Below are positions 1 through 10,325 of a DNA stretch of 64,000 bases, piece by piece. The stretch's first letter is position 1. Each line of letters starts with the position of its first letter. Under the pieces are notes generated by a model. It was not told the DNA's origin. It saw nothing but the letters and a program-made list of their open reading frames with translations, and did no database searches. The stretch lies in assembly GCF_014203955.1 (NCBI RefSeq), contig NZ_JACHKA010000001.1:3131001-3195000 (forward strand). Reading direction: 5' to 3'. Source of the stretch: Sphingobium lignivorans. GTDB taxonomy: Bacteria > Pseudomonadota > Alphaproteobacteria > Sphingomonadales > Sphingomonadaceae. The position numbers were made by a program, and so were the translations under genes.

Positions 1-1
1 T

Positions 2-1858
2 GCTGCTTATGCCGGGGCCAAGCAGGTGGGTTTCGCTGTCGTCGCCATGACGCTGGTGGTCTGCGCGGTGTTCGTGCCGGTCATGTTCCTGTCCGGCCAG
101 ACCGGCCTCCTGTTCCGCGAGCTGGCGGTGGCGATGATGGCGGCCATCGCCATTTCCGGCTTCCTGGCCCTCACCCTGACGCCGATGATGTGCTCCAAGC
201 TGCTCAAGAACCACGAGCGCGGCGCCTTCACCGCGCGCATCGACCATGCGATGGAGCGGTTCGAGCAGGGCTACAGCCGCATTCTGGACGGCCAGCTCAA
301 GCGCCCCTGGCTCATCATCGCCGCCGTCGTGCTGCTGCTCGGCTCGGCCGCCTGGCTGTTCGGCACCCTCGATTCGGAGCTGGCGCCTGCCGAGGACACC
401 GGCATCGTGCAGATCCGCATGAACATGCCGGAAGGGACCAGCTTCGCGCAGGCCGATGCCTATACCAAGCAGGCCGAAGCGCTCCTCATGCCGATGGTGG
501 GGCATGGCGGCGTGCGCGGCATGATCGCGCGCCTGCCGGGGAGCTTTGGCGCGGGCGAGGATTTCAACAACAACCAGCTTTCGGTCTATCTCCAGCATTG
601 GGACGATCGCACCATCACGTCGCTCGATGTCGCGGACGAGGTGAACAAGCGCGTCGCCACCCTGCCCGCCGTCCGCGGCAACGCCGTCGTGCTCAACCGG
701 CTGTCGCGCGGGGGCCAGCCGATCCGCTTCGTGATCGCCGGCATGTCCTATGAGGAGCTGGCCCGCGCGCGCGACCGGATCATCGATGCCGCGCGCGACA
801 ATCCCGGCATCATCAATCTCGATGCCGATTATGTGGAGAACAAGCCGCAGCTCGTCATAGAGGTCGATCATCAGCGCGCCGGCGATCTCGGCATCTCCGT
901 CGATGATGTGAGCCAGGCGCTCCAGACCATGATGGGCTCGCGCCGCACCTCCACTTATGTGCGCGATGGCGAGGAATATTATGTCATCCTCCAGGCCGAA
1001 GCCTTCAATCGCGAGGACGAGGCCGCGCTGTCCAAGGTCTATGTGCGCTCGGCCAGCGGCACGCTCGTCCCGCTCTCCAATCTCGTGATCGCGCGGCAGG
1101 CCGCCACCGCGCGCGAGCTGGGGCGCTTCAACAAGATGCGCGCGATCACGCTGCAGGGCGGGCTCGCGCCGGGCTATTCGCTGGGCCGCGCGCTCGATTT
1201 CCTGGAGGATCAGGCGCGCCTCTCGCCGGAAGTGCTGGCCGTGGGCTATCGCGGCGAGAGCCAGTCCTTCAAGCAAACCGGCGGCGCCATCTGGATCGCG
1301 TTCGGCCTGACGGTGATCATCATCTACATGCTGCTCGCCGCCCAGTTCGAGAGCTTCGTCCATCCCGCCGTCATCATCTCGGCCGTTCCGCTTGGCGTGG
1401 CGGGCGGCATCCTGGGCCTGGCCGCGACCGGCACGACCATCAATCTGTTCAGCCAGATCGGCATCGTCATGCTGGTCGGCCTCGCGGTGAAGAACGGCAT
1501 CCTCATCGTCGAGTTCGCCAATCAGCTCCGTGACGAAGGCAAGGACATCGAGGAAGCAATCCGCGAAGCCTCCGCCCGCCGCCTGCGCCCGATCCTCATG
1601 ACCTCCATCGCGACCGTCGCCGGCGCGGTTCCGCTGGCGCTCAGCCACGGCGCCGGCGCGGGCGCGCGGGCATCGATCGGCTGGGTCATCGTCTTCGGCG
1701 TCAGCATCGCGACGGTCATCACATTGTTCGTGGTTCCCCTGCTCTATCGGCATCTCGCGCGCGGCACCCAGTCGCCCGAAGCGATCACGCGCCGCCTGCG
1801 CGCGCTGATCGCCGCGCGCGGTGGCGACAAGTCCGGCCTTGCGCATCCGGCGGAATAG
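2..1858 (+). CDS. RND multidrug efflux permease, C-terminal part (truncated by window edge)
   Basis: Inner-membrane subunit of a tripartite RND pump (AcrB/MexB-type, HAE1 branch), which exports drugs or organic compounds using the proton gradient. The reading frame is open from the first bases, so roughly the first 40% of a usual 1040-residue protein lies outside the window. Visible are the end of the first membrane block (FVPVMFLSGQTG, LTLTPMMCSKLL), the second periplasmic porter domain, and the second membrane block with IIIYMLLAAQFESF and KNGILIVEFANQL, both typical of the family. The proton-relay aspartates of TM4 are upstream of the window. Substrate cannot be inferred. Two codons separate the last membrane helix region from a short basic C-terminal tail ending in SGLAHPAE. 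Confidence 0.93.
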   Translation, partial: AAYAGAKQVGFAVVAMTLVVCAVFVPVMFLSGQTGLLFRELAVAMMAAIAISGFLALTLTPMMCSKLLKNHERGAFTARIDHAMERFEQGYSRILDGQLKRPWLIIAAVVLLLGSAAWLFGTLDSELAPAEDTGIVQIRMNMPEGTSFAQADAYTKQAEALLMPMVGHGGVRGMIARLPGSFGAGEDFNNNQLSVYLQHWDDRTITSLDVADEVNKRVATLPAVRGNAVVLNRLSRGGQPIRFVIAGMSYEELARARDRIIDAARDNPGIINLDADYVENKPQLVIEVDHQRAGDLGISVDDVSQALQTMMGSRRTSTYVRDGEEYYVILQAEAFNREDEAALSKVYVRSASGTLVPLSNLVIARQAATARELGRFNKMRAITLQGGLAPGYSLGRALDFLEDQARLSPEVLAVGYRGESQSFKQTGGAIWIAFGLTVIIIYMLLAAQFESFVHPAVIISAVPLGVAGGILGLAATGTTINLFSQIGIVMLVGLAVKNGILIVEFANQLRDEGKDIEEAIREASARRLRPILMTSIATVAGAVPLALSHGAGAGARASIGWVIVFGVSIATVITLFVVPLLYRHLARGTQSPEAITRRLRALIAARGGDKSGLAHPAE

Positions 1859-1972
1859 CCTGTTCATGTCGCGCGGCGTGCGTGGGGCGGTTGTCTTGCG
1901 GCCGCTGCTGTTGCAAGGGAGAGGCGACGCCGCCGCGAGCGGCAGGAACAGGATTTCGAACGGGAAGATGGC

Positions 1973-2935
1973 ATGAGCGCAACGGACAAGCCGGTGGTGT
2001 TGTTTGGCGGTGGTGGCTTTGTCGGCCGCCGGGTGGCGCAGGAGCTGCTGTCGAAAGGCTATCGCGTGCGGATCGCGCAGCGCATGCCGCGCCAGGCGAT
2101 GGCCGTGCGCTCGCTCGGCAACATGGGCCAGACGCAGCTGCTCGCGGTCGACATCACCAAGCCCGGGCAGGTCGCCGCCGCGCTGGCGGGCGCGGGCGCC
2201 GCGGTCAATCTGGTCGGCCTGCTCAAGGGCGACATGGTGTCGGCGCATGTCATCGGCGCGCGCAACATTGCGGAAGCCGCCGCCGCACAGGGGCTGGACG
2301 CGCTCGTCCATGTCTCGGCGATCGGCGCGGACCCGGCCAGCAACTCGGCTTATGGCAGGACCAAGGGCGAAGGCGAGGCAGCGGTGCGCGCGGCCTTCCC
2401 GGGCGCGACGATCGTGCGCCCGTCGATCATGTTCGGCCAGGATGATGGCTTCACCAATCGCTTCGCCCAGCTCATCGCTACCGGTTCGTCCGTTCCGCTC
2501 GTGCGAGCCGTGCCGCTGATCCGGGGCGAGACGCGCTTCCAGCCGGTGAATGTCGCGGACGTTGCCCGCGCCATCGCGCAGGCGGTCGAATCGCCCGAGA
2601 CGTTCGGCGGGCAGACCTTCGAGCTCGGCGGGCCGGACGTCATGACGCTCGCGCAGATCAACCACTGGATCGCCGACCAGATCGGCCGGAAGGTCCGCTT
2701 CCTCCCCATGCCGGACGGGCTGGCCAGCGCGCTTGCCGCGATGACCGGCTGGGCGCCGGGTGCGCCGATCACGCGCGACCAGTTCAGGATGCTGCTCCAT
2801 GACAATGTCGTGGCGGCCGATGCCCCGGGCTTCGAGCGGTTCGGCATCAAGCCCGCGCCGATGGCGGCGCTCGCGCCCGCCTGGCTGACGCATTATCGCC
2901 GGCAGGGCCGTTTCGGCGCGCCCGTTCGCGCCTGA
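1973..2935 (+). CDS. NAD(P)-binding epimerase-like protein, complex I NDUFA9 family
   Basis: Short-chain dehydrogenase of the atypical/extended type. The Rossmann motif GGGGFVG is at residues 12-18, and YGRTK near residue 127 takes the place of the YxxxK catalytic pair. The overall pattern (320 aa, FVGRRVAQELL start, LGGPDVMTLAQI middle) is that of the bacterial NDUFA9-like proteins, which are related to the mitochondrial complex I accessory subunit; their bacterial role is not well settled. The ATG has an upstream purine stretch (ACGGGAAGATGGC). It lies 63 bp before uppP and may be cotranscribed with it. No signal peptide, so cytoplasmic. Confidence 0.85.
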   Translation: MSATDKPVVLFGGGGFVGRRVAQELLSKGYRVRIAQRMPRQAMAVRSLGNMGQTQLLAVDITKPGQVAAALAGAGAAVNLVGLLKGDMVSAHVIGARNIAEAAAAQGLDALVHVSAIGADPASNSAYGRTKGEGEAAVRAAFPGATIVRPSIMFGQDDGFTNRFAQLIATGSSVPLVRAVPLIRGETRFQPVNVADVARAIAQAVESPETFGGQTFELGGPDVMTLAQINHWIADQIGRKVRFLPMPDGLASALAAMTGWAPGAPITRDQFRMLLHDNVVAADAPGFERFGIKPAPMAALAPAWLTHYRRQGRFGAPVRA

Positions 2936-2998
2936 CCCGCCCCATGAGGGCGGCCGCCGCCCCGCCGCCCTCATCCTGACAGCCGGGACAATCATATC

Positions 2999-3802
2999 AT
3001 GGACAGTGCCATCCCCACCGCCCTGCTGCTGGGCATCCTCGAAGGATTGACCGAATTCCTGCCGGTCTCCTCCACCGGCCATCTCATCCTCGCGAGCGAG
3101 CTGCTGGGCTTCACGGGCGAATCCTCGGTGACGTTCAAGATCGCCATCCAGCTCGGCGCGATCCTGGCCGTGATCGTGGTCTACTGGCGGCGCTTCTGGG
3201 GCGTGGGCATGGGCCTCTTGCAGATGAAGCCCGGCCCGGTGGCCTTCACGCGCAACATCATCGTGGGTTTCCTGCCGGCCATGGTGATCGGCGTCCTGGT
3301 GTACGAGGCCATTCGCGTGGCCATCCAGACGCCGATGGTGGTCGCGGTCGCGCTCATCGTGGGCGGCATCATCATTCTGGTGCTCGAACGGACGGTCAAG
3401 CATGTGCGGGTCGAGTCCGTGGAGACCATGCCGCTCGGCACGGCGTTCGGCATCGGCTTGGTCCAGTGCACCGCCATGCTGCCGGGCGTCAGCCGCTCGG
3501 GCGCCACCATCATGGGCGGCCTGATGATGGGCGTGGAGCGCAAGACCGCTGCCGAGTTCAGCTTCTTCCTCGCCGTCCCCACCATGCTGGCCGCCACGGT
3601 CTATGCCCTGTGGCATGACCGGGCCCTGCTCAACGCGGACGATCTCAATCTCATCGCCATCGGCTTCGCCGCCGCCTTCGTCGCGGCATTGCTGGTCGTG
3701 AAAGCCTTCGTCGCCATTGTCGGCCGCTACGGCTTCACCCCTTTCGCATGGTATCGAATCGTGGTGGGATCGGTCGCCCTGATCTGGCTGCTGATGAGGT
3801 AG
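2999..3802 (+). CDS. uppP: undecaprenyl-diphosphate phosphatase (UppP/BacA)
   Basis: Integral membrane phosphatase that recycles undecaprenyl diphosphate to undecaprenyl phosphate, the lipid carrier for peptidoglycan, O-antigen and capsule. Both diagnostic motifs are present: EGLTEFLPVSSTGHL at residues 15-29 and PGVSRSG at about 162-168. Length 267 aa and several hydrophobic segments fit the BacA family. It follows the NDUFA9-like gene with a 63-bp gap and may be transcribed with it. The substrate would also serve the capsule genes at the far end of the window, although the two loci are not linked. Confidence 0.96.
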   Translation: MDSAIPTALLLGILEGLTEFLPVSSTGHLILASELLGFTGESSVTFKIAIQLGAILAVIVVYWRRFWGVGMGLLQMKPGPVAFTRNIIVGFLPAMVIGVLVYEAIRVAIQTPMVVAVALIVGGIIILVLERTVKHVRVESVETMPLGTAFGIGLVQCTAMLPGVSRSGATIMGGLMMGVERKTAAEFSFFLAVPTMLAATVYALWHDRALLNADDLNLIAIGFAAAFVAALLVVKAFVAIVGRYGFTPFAWYRIVVGSVALIWLLMR

Positions 3803-3977
3803 GACCGGATCGGACCTAAAAGGATCGGCGGGCAGTGCATAGGCTCTGGTGAGAGCAGGGCCCGCCATAAAATAGGTCAACATTCCTGGCCCAATAGGCC
3901 GGAATTGCGTGACTCGGCCGTTTTTTGACGTTATGGACCCGCGCGAGGCCGCCCTTCGGCCTCTGGGGAATCCAAGA

Positions 3978-5423
3978 ATGGCCGAAAATCCGATGCTGAA
4001 GTTCGTGGTGCGCTCGCAATCCTATCCGGAGAAGCGGACGGTGAGCGAACGGGCCCATGACTTCCAGGAGATATCCAGCAGCTTCGCGGTGGATAGCGCG
4101 GAGGATCAGGCCGGGCGCTGCTCGCAATGCGGCGTGCCTTATTGCTCGGTCCACTGCCCGCTGCACAATCACATCCCGGACTGGCTGCGGCTCACGGCGG
4201 AGGGCCGCCTGCGTGAAGCCTATGAGCTGTCCAATCTCACCTCCACCATGCCGGAGATCTGCGGCCGCATCTGCCCGCAGGACCGGCTGTGCGAAGGCAA
4301 TTGCGTCATCGAGTTCTCGGGCCACGGCGCCGTCACCATCGGCTCGGTCGAGAAGTTCATCACCGATACCGCGTGGAAGGAAGGCTGGGTCGAGCCGGTG
4401 CAGGTGGACGAGCCCACCGGCCAGTCTGTCGGCATCATCGGCGCCGGTCCCGCCGGCCTCACTGCCGCCGAATATCTGCGCGCCGCAGGCCATGACGTGC
4501 ATGTCTATGATCGCCATGACCGGGCCGGCGGCCTGCTGACCTACGGCATCCCCGGCTTCAAGCTGGAGAAGGAAGTCGTCATGCGCCGCGTGAAGCGGCT
4601 GGAGGATGCCGGCATCCACTTCCACACCAGCTTCGATGTCGGCCGCGACGCGACGCTCGCCGAGCTGCGCAAGCGCCACGACGCTCTGCTCGTCGCCACC
4701 GGCGTCTACAAGGCGCGCGACATCAAGGCGCCGGGCGTCGGCACGAAGGGCATCGTCAAGGCCCTCGATTTCCTCACAGCTTCCAACCGGGCGAATTTCG
4801 GCGATGCCGTGCCCGAGCATGAGGATGGCTCGCTGCTCGCCGCCGGCAAGGACGTGGTCGTGATCGGCGGCGGCGACACCGCCATGGATTGCGTGCGCAC
4901 GGCCGTCCGCCAGGGCGCCAGGAGCGTGCGCTGCCTTTACCGCCGCGACCGGGAGAACATGCCGGGTTCACAGCGCGAAGTGCAGAATGCCGAGGAGGAA
5001 GGCGTCGAGTTCGTCTGGCTTTCCGCGCCCGTCGCCTTCGAGGGCACCGATCAGGTCACCGGCGTCAAGCTCACCCGCATGCGCCTCGGCCAGCCGGACG
5101 CGTCCGGCCGCCGCTCGCCCGAGCCCGATCCGGGCAGCGAGGCCAGCATCCCGGCCGATCTCGTCATCCAGGCGCTCGGCTTCGAGCCCGAGGACCTGCC
5201 GGTGATGTTCGCCGAGCCCGAGCTTGCCGTCACGCGCTGGGGCACGCTGCGGATCGATCATCGCAGCATGATGACAAGCGTCGAGGGCGTCTTCGCCGCC
5301 GGCGACATCGTGCGCGGCGCCAGCCTCGTCGTCTGGGCCATCCGCGACGGCCGCGACGTCGCCGAGCACATGCAGAGCTGGCTCAAGGCCAGGGCGGGCA
5401 CCCGGCAGCGGGTCGCGGCCTAG
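3978..5423 (+). CDS. gltD: glutamate synthase (NADPH) small subunit
   Basis: Small (beta) subunit of NADPH-dependent glutamate synthase. It takes electrons from NADPH through FAD and Fe-S clusters and passes them to GltB. The N-terminal cysteine cluster CSQCGVPYCSVHC begins at residue 48, the FAD motif GIIGAGPAG at about 152 and the NADPH motif VVIGGGDTA at about 293. An in-frame GTG at 3909 would add 23 residues, but the ATG at 3978 has a GGGGAA Shine-Dalgarno and gives 481 aa, the family length. gltD precedes gltB here with a 103-bp gap; many bacteria have the opposite order. Confidence 0.96.
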   Translation: MAENPMLKFVVRSQSYPEKRTVSERAHDFQEISSSFAVDSAEDQAGRCSQCGVPYCSVHCPLHNHIPDWLRLTAEGRLREAYELSNLTSTMPEICGRICPQDRLCEGNCVIEFSGHGAVTIGSVEKFITDTAWKEGWVEPVQVDEPTGQSVGIIGAGPAGLTAAEYLRAAGHDVHVYDRHDRAGGLLTYGIPGFKLEKEVVMRRVKRLEDAGIHFHTSFDVGRDATLAELRKRHDALLVATGVYKARDIKAPGVGTKGIVKALDFLTASNRANFGDAVPEHEDGSLLAAGKDVVVIGGGDTAMDCVRTAVRQGARSVRCLYRRDRENMPGSQREVQNAEEEGVEFVWLSAPVAFEGTDQVTGVKLTRMRLGQPDASGRRSPEPDPGSEASIPADLVIQALGFEPEDLPVMFAEPELAVTRWGTLRIDHRSMMTSVEGVFAAGDIVRGASLVVWAIRDGRDVAEHMQSWLKARAGTRQRVAA

Positions 5424-5526
5424 GCGGAACGAATGTGAACGCCCCCCCGCAGGGCGGACCAGAGGAAAGATCGCCCTGCGTCGAGCGGCAATCCGCGAGG
5501 ACGGCGCAGCGGACCGGAAGGAACGA

Positions 5527-8500
5527 ATGATGACCGAGCAGACCAGCTTCACAGCCAGCCCGGAAGAACGTGACCGCATCGCCCGCGAAGGCATGTATCG
5601 CCCCGAGTTCGAGAGCGACGCGTGCGGCGTCGGCCTCGTTGCCGCGACGGACGGCAAGGCCTCGCGCCGCGTGGTCGAGAGCGCGATCGATGCGCTCAAG
5701 GCCGTGTGGCATCGCGGCGCGGTGGACGCGGACGGCAAGACCGGCGACGGCGCGGGCATCCATGTCGATCTGCCCGCGCGCTTCTTCGACGATGCGATTT
5801 CCGCGTCCGGCCACAAGCCGATGCCCAACCGGCTCGCCGTGGGCATGGTGTTCCTGCCCCGCACGGACCTGAGCGCGCAGGAGACCTGCCGCACGATCGT
5901 CGAGGCGGAGATCATCCAGGCCGGCTACCGCATCTATGGCTGGCGGCAGGTGCCGGTCGACGTGTCCGTCATCGGCGAGAAGGCCCAGCGGACGCGCCCG
6001 GAAATCGAGCAGATCCTCATCGCCGGGCCCATGCCCGAGGAACAGGCCGTCGCCGAGTTCGAGCGCGATCTCTATCTCGTCCGCCGCCGGATCGAGAAGA
6101 AGGTCATCGAGGCGCAGATCAACGATTTCTACATCTGCTCGCTCTCCTGCCAGTCGATCGTCTACAAGGGCCTGTTCCTCGCGGAGAGCCTGTCGGTCTT
6201 CTATCCCGATCTCACGGACGAGCGCTTCGAGAGCCGCGTCGCGATCTTCCACCAGCGTTATTCGACCAACACTTTCCCGCAATGGTGGCTGGCCCAGCCG
6301 TTCCGCAGCCTCGCCCACAATGGAGAGATCAACACGATCCGCGGCAACAAGAACTGGATGAAGAGCCACGAGATCAAGATGGCGGCCCTCGCGTTCGGCG
6401 AGCAGTCGAGCGACATCAAGCCGGTGATCCCCGCCGGTGCATCGGACACTGCCGCGCTTGACGCGGTGTTCGAGACGCTGTGCCGCGCCGGCCGCGACGC
6501 GCCGACCGCCAAGCTGATGCTGGTGCCCGAGGCCTGGCAGCACAGCGATGACGTGCCCGAGGCGCATCATGACATGTACAATTATCTCGCCTCCGTCATG
6601 GAGCCGTGGGACGGGCCGGCCGCGCTCGCCATGACCGATGGCCGCTGGGCCGTCGCGGGCATGGACCGCAATGCCCTGCGGCCGCTGCGCTACACGCTCA
6701 CGGCCGACAATCTGCTGATCGTGGGTTCCGAGACGGGCATGGTCGTGGTGCCGGAAAGCACCGTCACCAAGAAGGGCCGGCTGGGCCCGGGCCAGATGAT
6801 CGCCGTCGATCTCGATGCCGGCAAGGTGTTCGACGATCGCGCGATCAAGGACCGGATCGCCGCCGAGCGGCCTTATGCCGATTATGTGAAGGGCTTCCGC
6901 CACGCCGGGGACCTGCCGGCGCCCGCCGAGGACGCCCGGCCGCAATGGGACCGCGCGGAGCTGACGCGCCGCCAGATCGCCGCCAATCTCACCATGGAGG
7001 ACATGGAGCTGATCCTCACGCCCATGGCCGAGGACGGCAAGGAAGCCGTCGGATCGATGGGCGATGACAGTCCGCTGGCCGTCATCACGGACAAGCCGCG
7101 CACCATCAGCCATTTCTTCCGCCAGAATTTCAGCCAGGTCACCAATCCGCCCATCGACAGCCTGCGCGAGCGGCATGTGATGAGCCTGAAGACGCGCTTC
7201 TCCAACCTCGCGAACATCCTGGAGGACGACGCGCAGAACAGCGACGTGCTGATCCTCGATTCGCCGGTGCTGCTGTGCGAGGACTGGTCGCGCCTGAAGC
7301 GCTATTTCGGCAAGGTGGTCGCGGAGATCGACTGCACCTTCCCCGCCGATGGCCCGCCCGATGCGCTGCGCGCCGCCATCAACCGCATCCGCGACGAGGC
7401 GGAGATCGCCGTGCGCGCCGGCCAGACCGAGCTTTTCCTCTCGGACGAGGCCGTGGGCCCGGACCGGGTCGGCATCGCGATGGTGCTGGCGGCGGCTGCC
7501 GTCCACACGCATCTCGTGCGCAAGGGGCTGCGCTCCTACTGCTCCGTCAACGTGCGCACCGCCGAGTGCCTCGATCCGCATTATTTCGCGGTGCTCATCG
7601 GCGTCGGCGCGACGACGGTGAATGCCTATCTCGCCGAGGCATGCATCGCGGATCGCCATGCGCGCGGCCTGTTCGGGCAGCGCAGCCTGGAGACCTGCCT
7701 TGGCAATTATCGCAACGCGGTGAACGAGGGCCTGCTCAAGATCATGAGCAAGATGGGGATCGCGGTGATCTCCAGCTATCGCGGCGGCTATAATTTCGAG
7801 GCGGTCGGCCTTTCCCGCGCGCTGGTGAACGATCTCTTCCCGGGCATGCCCTCCAAGATCTCCGGCGAGGGCTATGCCTCGCTCCAGTATAATGCGCTGG
7901 TGCGGCATGAGGCGGCGCGCAGCAAGAAGGTGGTGCATCTGCCCGTGGGCGGCTTCTACCGGCATCGCGCGGGCGGCGACACCCATGCCTATTCCGCCCA
8001 GCTCATGCACCTGCTGCAGACGGCGGTGGCGACGGACAGCTACTCGACCTACCTTCAGTTCGCGCGCGGGGCGGCGGAGCTGCCGCCGGTCTATCTGCGC
8101 GATCTGCTCGAGTTCAATTATCCCGACCGGGCCGTGCCGATCGACGAGGTGGAAGCGATCACCGAGATCCGCAAGCGCTTCGTGACGCCGGGCATGTCGC
8201 TCGGCGCGCTCTCGCCCGAGGCGCACGAGACGCTCGCCATCGCCATGAACCGGATCGGCGCCAAGGCCGTCTCCGGCGAGGGCGGCGAGGACAAGAAGCG
8301 CTTCACGCCGTACGAGAATGGCGACAATGCCAACAGCTCGATCAAGCAGATCGCGAGCGGACGGTTCGGTGTCACGGCCGAATATCTCGGCGCCTGCGAG
8401 GAAGTGGAGATCAAGGTCGCGCAGGGCGCCAAGCCCGGCGAGGGTGGCCAGCTGCCCGGCTTCAAGGTGACCGAGTTCATTGCCCGGCTGCGCCATTCGA

Positions 8501-10068
8501 CGCCCGGCGTGACGCTCATCTCACCCCCGCCGCATCATGACATCTACTCGATCGAGGATCTCGCGCAGCTCATCTATGACCTGAAGCAGATCAATCCGCG
8601 CGCGCGGGTCTGCGTCAAGCTCGTCAGCCAGGCCGGCATCGGCACGGTGGCGGCGGGCGTGGCCAAGGCGCATGCGGACGTGATCCTCATTTCCGGCAAT
8701 GTCGGCGGCACCGGCGCCTCGCCCTTCACCAGCATCAAGTTCGCGGGCCTGCCCTGGGAAATGGGCCTGTCCGAGGCCAATCAGGTGCTCACCCTCAATG
8801 GCCTGCGCCACCGGGTGAAGCTGCGCACGGACGGCGGCCTCAAGACCGGGCGGGACATCGTCGTCGCCGCGATCCTGGGCGCCGAGGAATTCGGCATCGG
8901 CACGCTGAGCCTGGTCGCCATGGGCTGCATCATGGTGCGCCAGTGCCACAGCAACACCTGCCCCGTGGGCGTGTGCGTGCAGGACGAGCGGCTGCGCGCC
9001 AAGTTCACCGGCACGCCCGAGAAGGTCATCAATCTCATGACCTTCATTGCCGAGGAAGTACGCGAGATCCTGGCTCGTCTGGGGTGCCGCAGCCTCAATG
9101 AGGTGATCGGCCGCACCGAGTTCCTCCGGCAGGTAAGCCGCGGCGCCGAGCATCTCGACGATCTCGATCTCAACCCGATCCTCGCCAAGGTGGATGCGGA
9201 TGACGACAAGCGCCGCTTCAACATCCCGACCTTCCGCAACGAGGTGCCGGACAGCCTCGATGCGCAGATGATCGCGGACGCGAAGGCCGTGTTCGAGCGG
9301 GGCGAGAAGATGCAGCTCACCTACACGGTGCGCAACACGCATCGCGCCGTGGGCACGCGCTTCTCGGCGATGGTCACGCAGAAGTTCGGCATGTCCACGC
9401 TGGCGGACGGCCACGTCCATGTCCGCCTGCGCGGCACGGCGGGCCAGTCGCTCGGCGCGTTCCTGTGCAAGGGCCTCACCCTCGAAGTGTTCGGCGATGC
9501 CAATGACTATGTGGGCAAGGGGCTTTCCGGCGGCATCATCGCGGTGCGGCCCATGGTCTCCAGCCCGCTCGCCAGCCAGGACAACACCATCATCGGCAAC
9601 ACCGTGCTCTATGGCGCGACCTCCGGCAAGCTGTTCGCCGCCGGTCAGGCCGGCGAGCGCTTCGCCGTGCGCAACAGCGGCGCGCAAGTGGTGGTCGAGG
9701 GCTGCGGCGCCAATGGCCTTGAATATATGACCGGCGGCATCGCCGTCATCCTCGGCCGCGTCGGCGCCAATTTCGGCGCGGGCATGACCGGCGGCATGGC
9801 CTTCGTCTATGACGAGGCGCGCACCTTCCCGCAGCGCGCGAACCCGGAAAGCATCGTCTGGCAGCGCCTCGCCAGCGCCCATTGGGAAGCCGCGCTGCGC
9901 ACTCTCATCGAGGAGCATGTCGCCCGCACCGACAGCAGCTGGGCCCAGGCCATCCTCCACGACTGGGACCGCGCCCGCGAGCATTTCTGGCAGATCTGCC
10001 CCAAGGAAATGATCACCCGGCTCGACCACCCCCTCTCCGACGAGGAAACCGAAATGGCCGCCGAATGA
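5527..10068 (+). CDS. gltB: glutamate synthase large subunit
   Basis: Large (alpha) subunit that makes two glutamates from glutamine and 2-oxoglutarate. The N-terminal class II amidotransferase domain has its catalytic cysteine at residue 33 in DACGVG, so a 32-residue propeptide is expected to be removed. The central and FMN-binding synthase domains follow, with the 3Fe-4S cysteines C1134, C1140 and C1145 (CIMVRQCHSNTC). The C-terminal glycine-rich GXGXG helix domain has repeats such as GGIIAV and GGIAVI. At 1513 aa it is full length. The start is ATGATG. It follows gltD and ends before a hairpin at 10096. Confidence 0.97.
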   Translation: MMTEQTSFTASPEERDRIAREGMYRPEFESDACGVGLVAATDGKASRRVVESAIDALKAVWHRGAVDADGKTGDGAGIHVDLPARFFDDAISASGHKPMPNRLAVGMVFLPRTDLSAQETCRTIVEAEIIQAGYRIYGWRQVPVDVSVIGEKAQRTRPEIEQILIAGPMPEEQAVAEFERDLYLVRRRIEKKVIEAQINDFYICSLSCQSIVYKGLFLAESLSVFYPDLTDERFESRVAIFHQRYSTNTFPQWWLAQPFRSLAHNGEINTIRGNKNWMKSHEIKMAALAFGEQSSDIKPVIPAGASDTAALDAVFETLCRAGRDAPTAKLMLVPEAWQHSDDVPEAHHDMYNYLASVMEPWDGPAALAMTDGRWAVAGMDRNALRPLRYTLTADNLLIVGSETGMVVVPESTVTKKGRLGPGQMIAVDLDAGKVFDDRAIKDRIAAERPYADYVKGFRHAGDLPAPAEDARPQWDRAELTRRQIAANLTMEDMELILTPMAEDGKEAVGSMGDDSPLAVITDKPRTISHFFRQNFSQVTNPPIDSLRERHVMSLKTRFSNLANILEDDAQNSDVLILDSPVLLCEDWSRLKRYFGKVVAEIDCTFPADGPPDALRAAINRIRDEAEIAVRAGQTELFLSDEAVGPDRVGIAMVLAAAAVHTHLVRKGLRSYCSVNVRTAECLDPHYFAVLIGVGATTVNAYLAEACIADRHARGLFGQRSLETCLGNYRNAVNEGLLKIMSKMGIAVISSYRGGYNFEAVGLSRALVNDLFPGMPSKISGEGYASLQYNALVRHEAARSKKVVHLPVGGFYRHRAGGDTHAYSAQLMHLLQTAVATDSYSTYLQFARGAAELPPVYLRDLLEFNYPDRAVPIDEVEAITEIRKRFVTPGMSLGALSPEAHETLAIAMNRIGAKAVSGEGGEDKKRFTPYENGDNANSSIKQIASGRFGVTAEYLGACEEVEIKVAQGAKPGEGGQLPGFKVTEFIARLRHSTPGVTLISPPPHHDIYSIEDLAQLIYDLKQINPRARVCVKLVSQAGIGTVAAGVAKAHADVILISGNVGGTGASPFTSIKFAGLPWEMGLSEANQVLTLNGLRHRVKLRTDGGLKTGRDIVVAAILGAEEFGIGTLSLVAMGCIMVRQCHSNTCPVGVCVQDERLRAKFTGTPEKVINLMTFIAEEVREILARLGCRSLNEVIGRTEFLRQVSRGAEHLDDLDLNPILAKVDADDDKRRFNIPTFRNEVPDSLDAQMIADAKAVFERGEKMQLTYTVRNTHRAVGTRFSAMVTQKFGMSTLADGHVHVRLRGTAGQSLGAFLCKGLTLEVFGDANDYVGKGLSGGIIAVRPMVSSPLASQDNTIIGNTVLYGATSGKLFAAGQAGERFAVRNSGAQVVVEGCGANGLEYMTGGIAVILGRVGANFGAGMTGGMAFVYDEARTFPQRANPESIVWQRLASAHWEAALRTLIEEHVARTDSSWAQAILHDWDRAREHFWQICPKEMITRLDHPLSDEETEMAAE

Positions 10069-10095
10069 CCCGACCCATCCCGAACTGACCCATCA

Positions 10096-10136
10096 AGGGG
10101 CCGGTCCTTTCATGGGGGCCGGCCCCTGATTTTTTG
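10096..10136 (+). terminator. rho-independent terminator after gltB
   Basis: A GC-rich hairpin has arms AGGGGCCGG and CCGGCCCCT separated by a 14-base loop and followed by GATTTTTT. It begins 27 bp after the gltB stop, as expected for the end of the gltD-gltB transcript. Confidence 0.8.
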
Positions 10137-10189
10137 CCCCAACGAGGTTGCCAAACACGTTCGACCGCGCGCTGGAACCGGATGGCTCA

Positions 10190-10291
10190 GACGTGCCATT
10201 GGAAACCTGGCAAGCCCGAGGTGGCACGGACAAATCGCCCCTGACCGGAGTCCGCGATCGGGGCGCGCTGACAGCCTGCGTCGTGGCTGAA
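10190..10291. repeat. 102-bp repeat R, copy 1
   Basis: This segment recurs in the same orientation at 11156-11257 with 98 of 102 positions identical by eye. It starts at GACGTGCCATTGG and ends at GTCGTGGCTGAA. The middle contains short inverted arms GCCCC and GGGGC. In both copies a palindrome and a small GIY-YIG gene follow within about 40 bp. It carries no convincing start signal or domain in any frame, so I treat it as a non-coding repeat. Confidence 0.85.
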
Positions 10292-10325
10292 TTGTTATGG
10301 GGAGAGCACCTGCCCTCCTCTTCCT

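Noticed and set aside
5383..8496. A 1037-codon open frame antisense to gltB
   Set aside because: It mirrors the codon pattern of gltB in GC-rich DNA, has a His/Arg/Ala/Gly-biased composition with no domain, and lies wholly within a certain gene.
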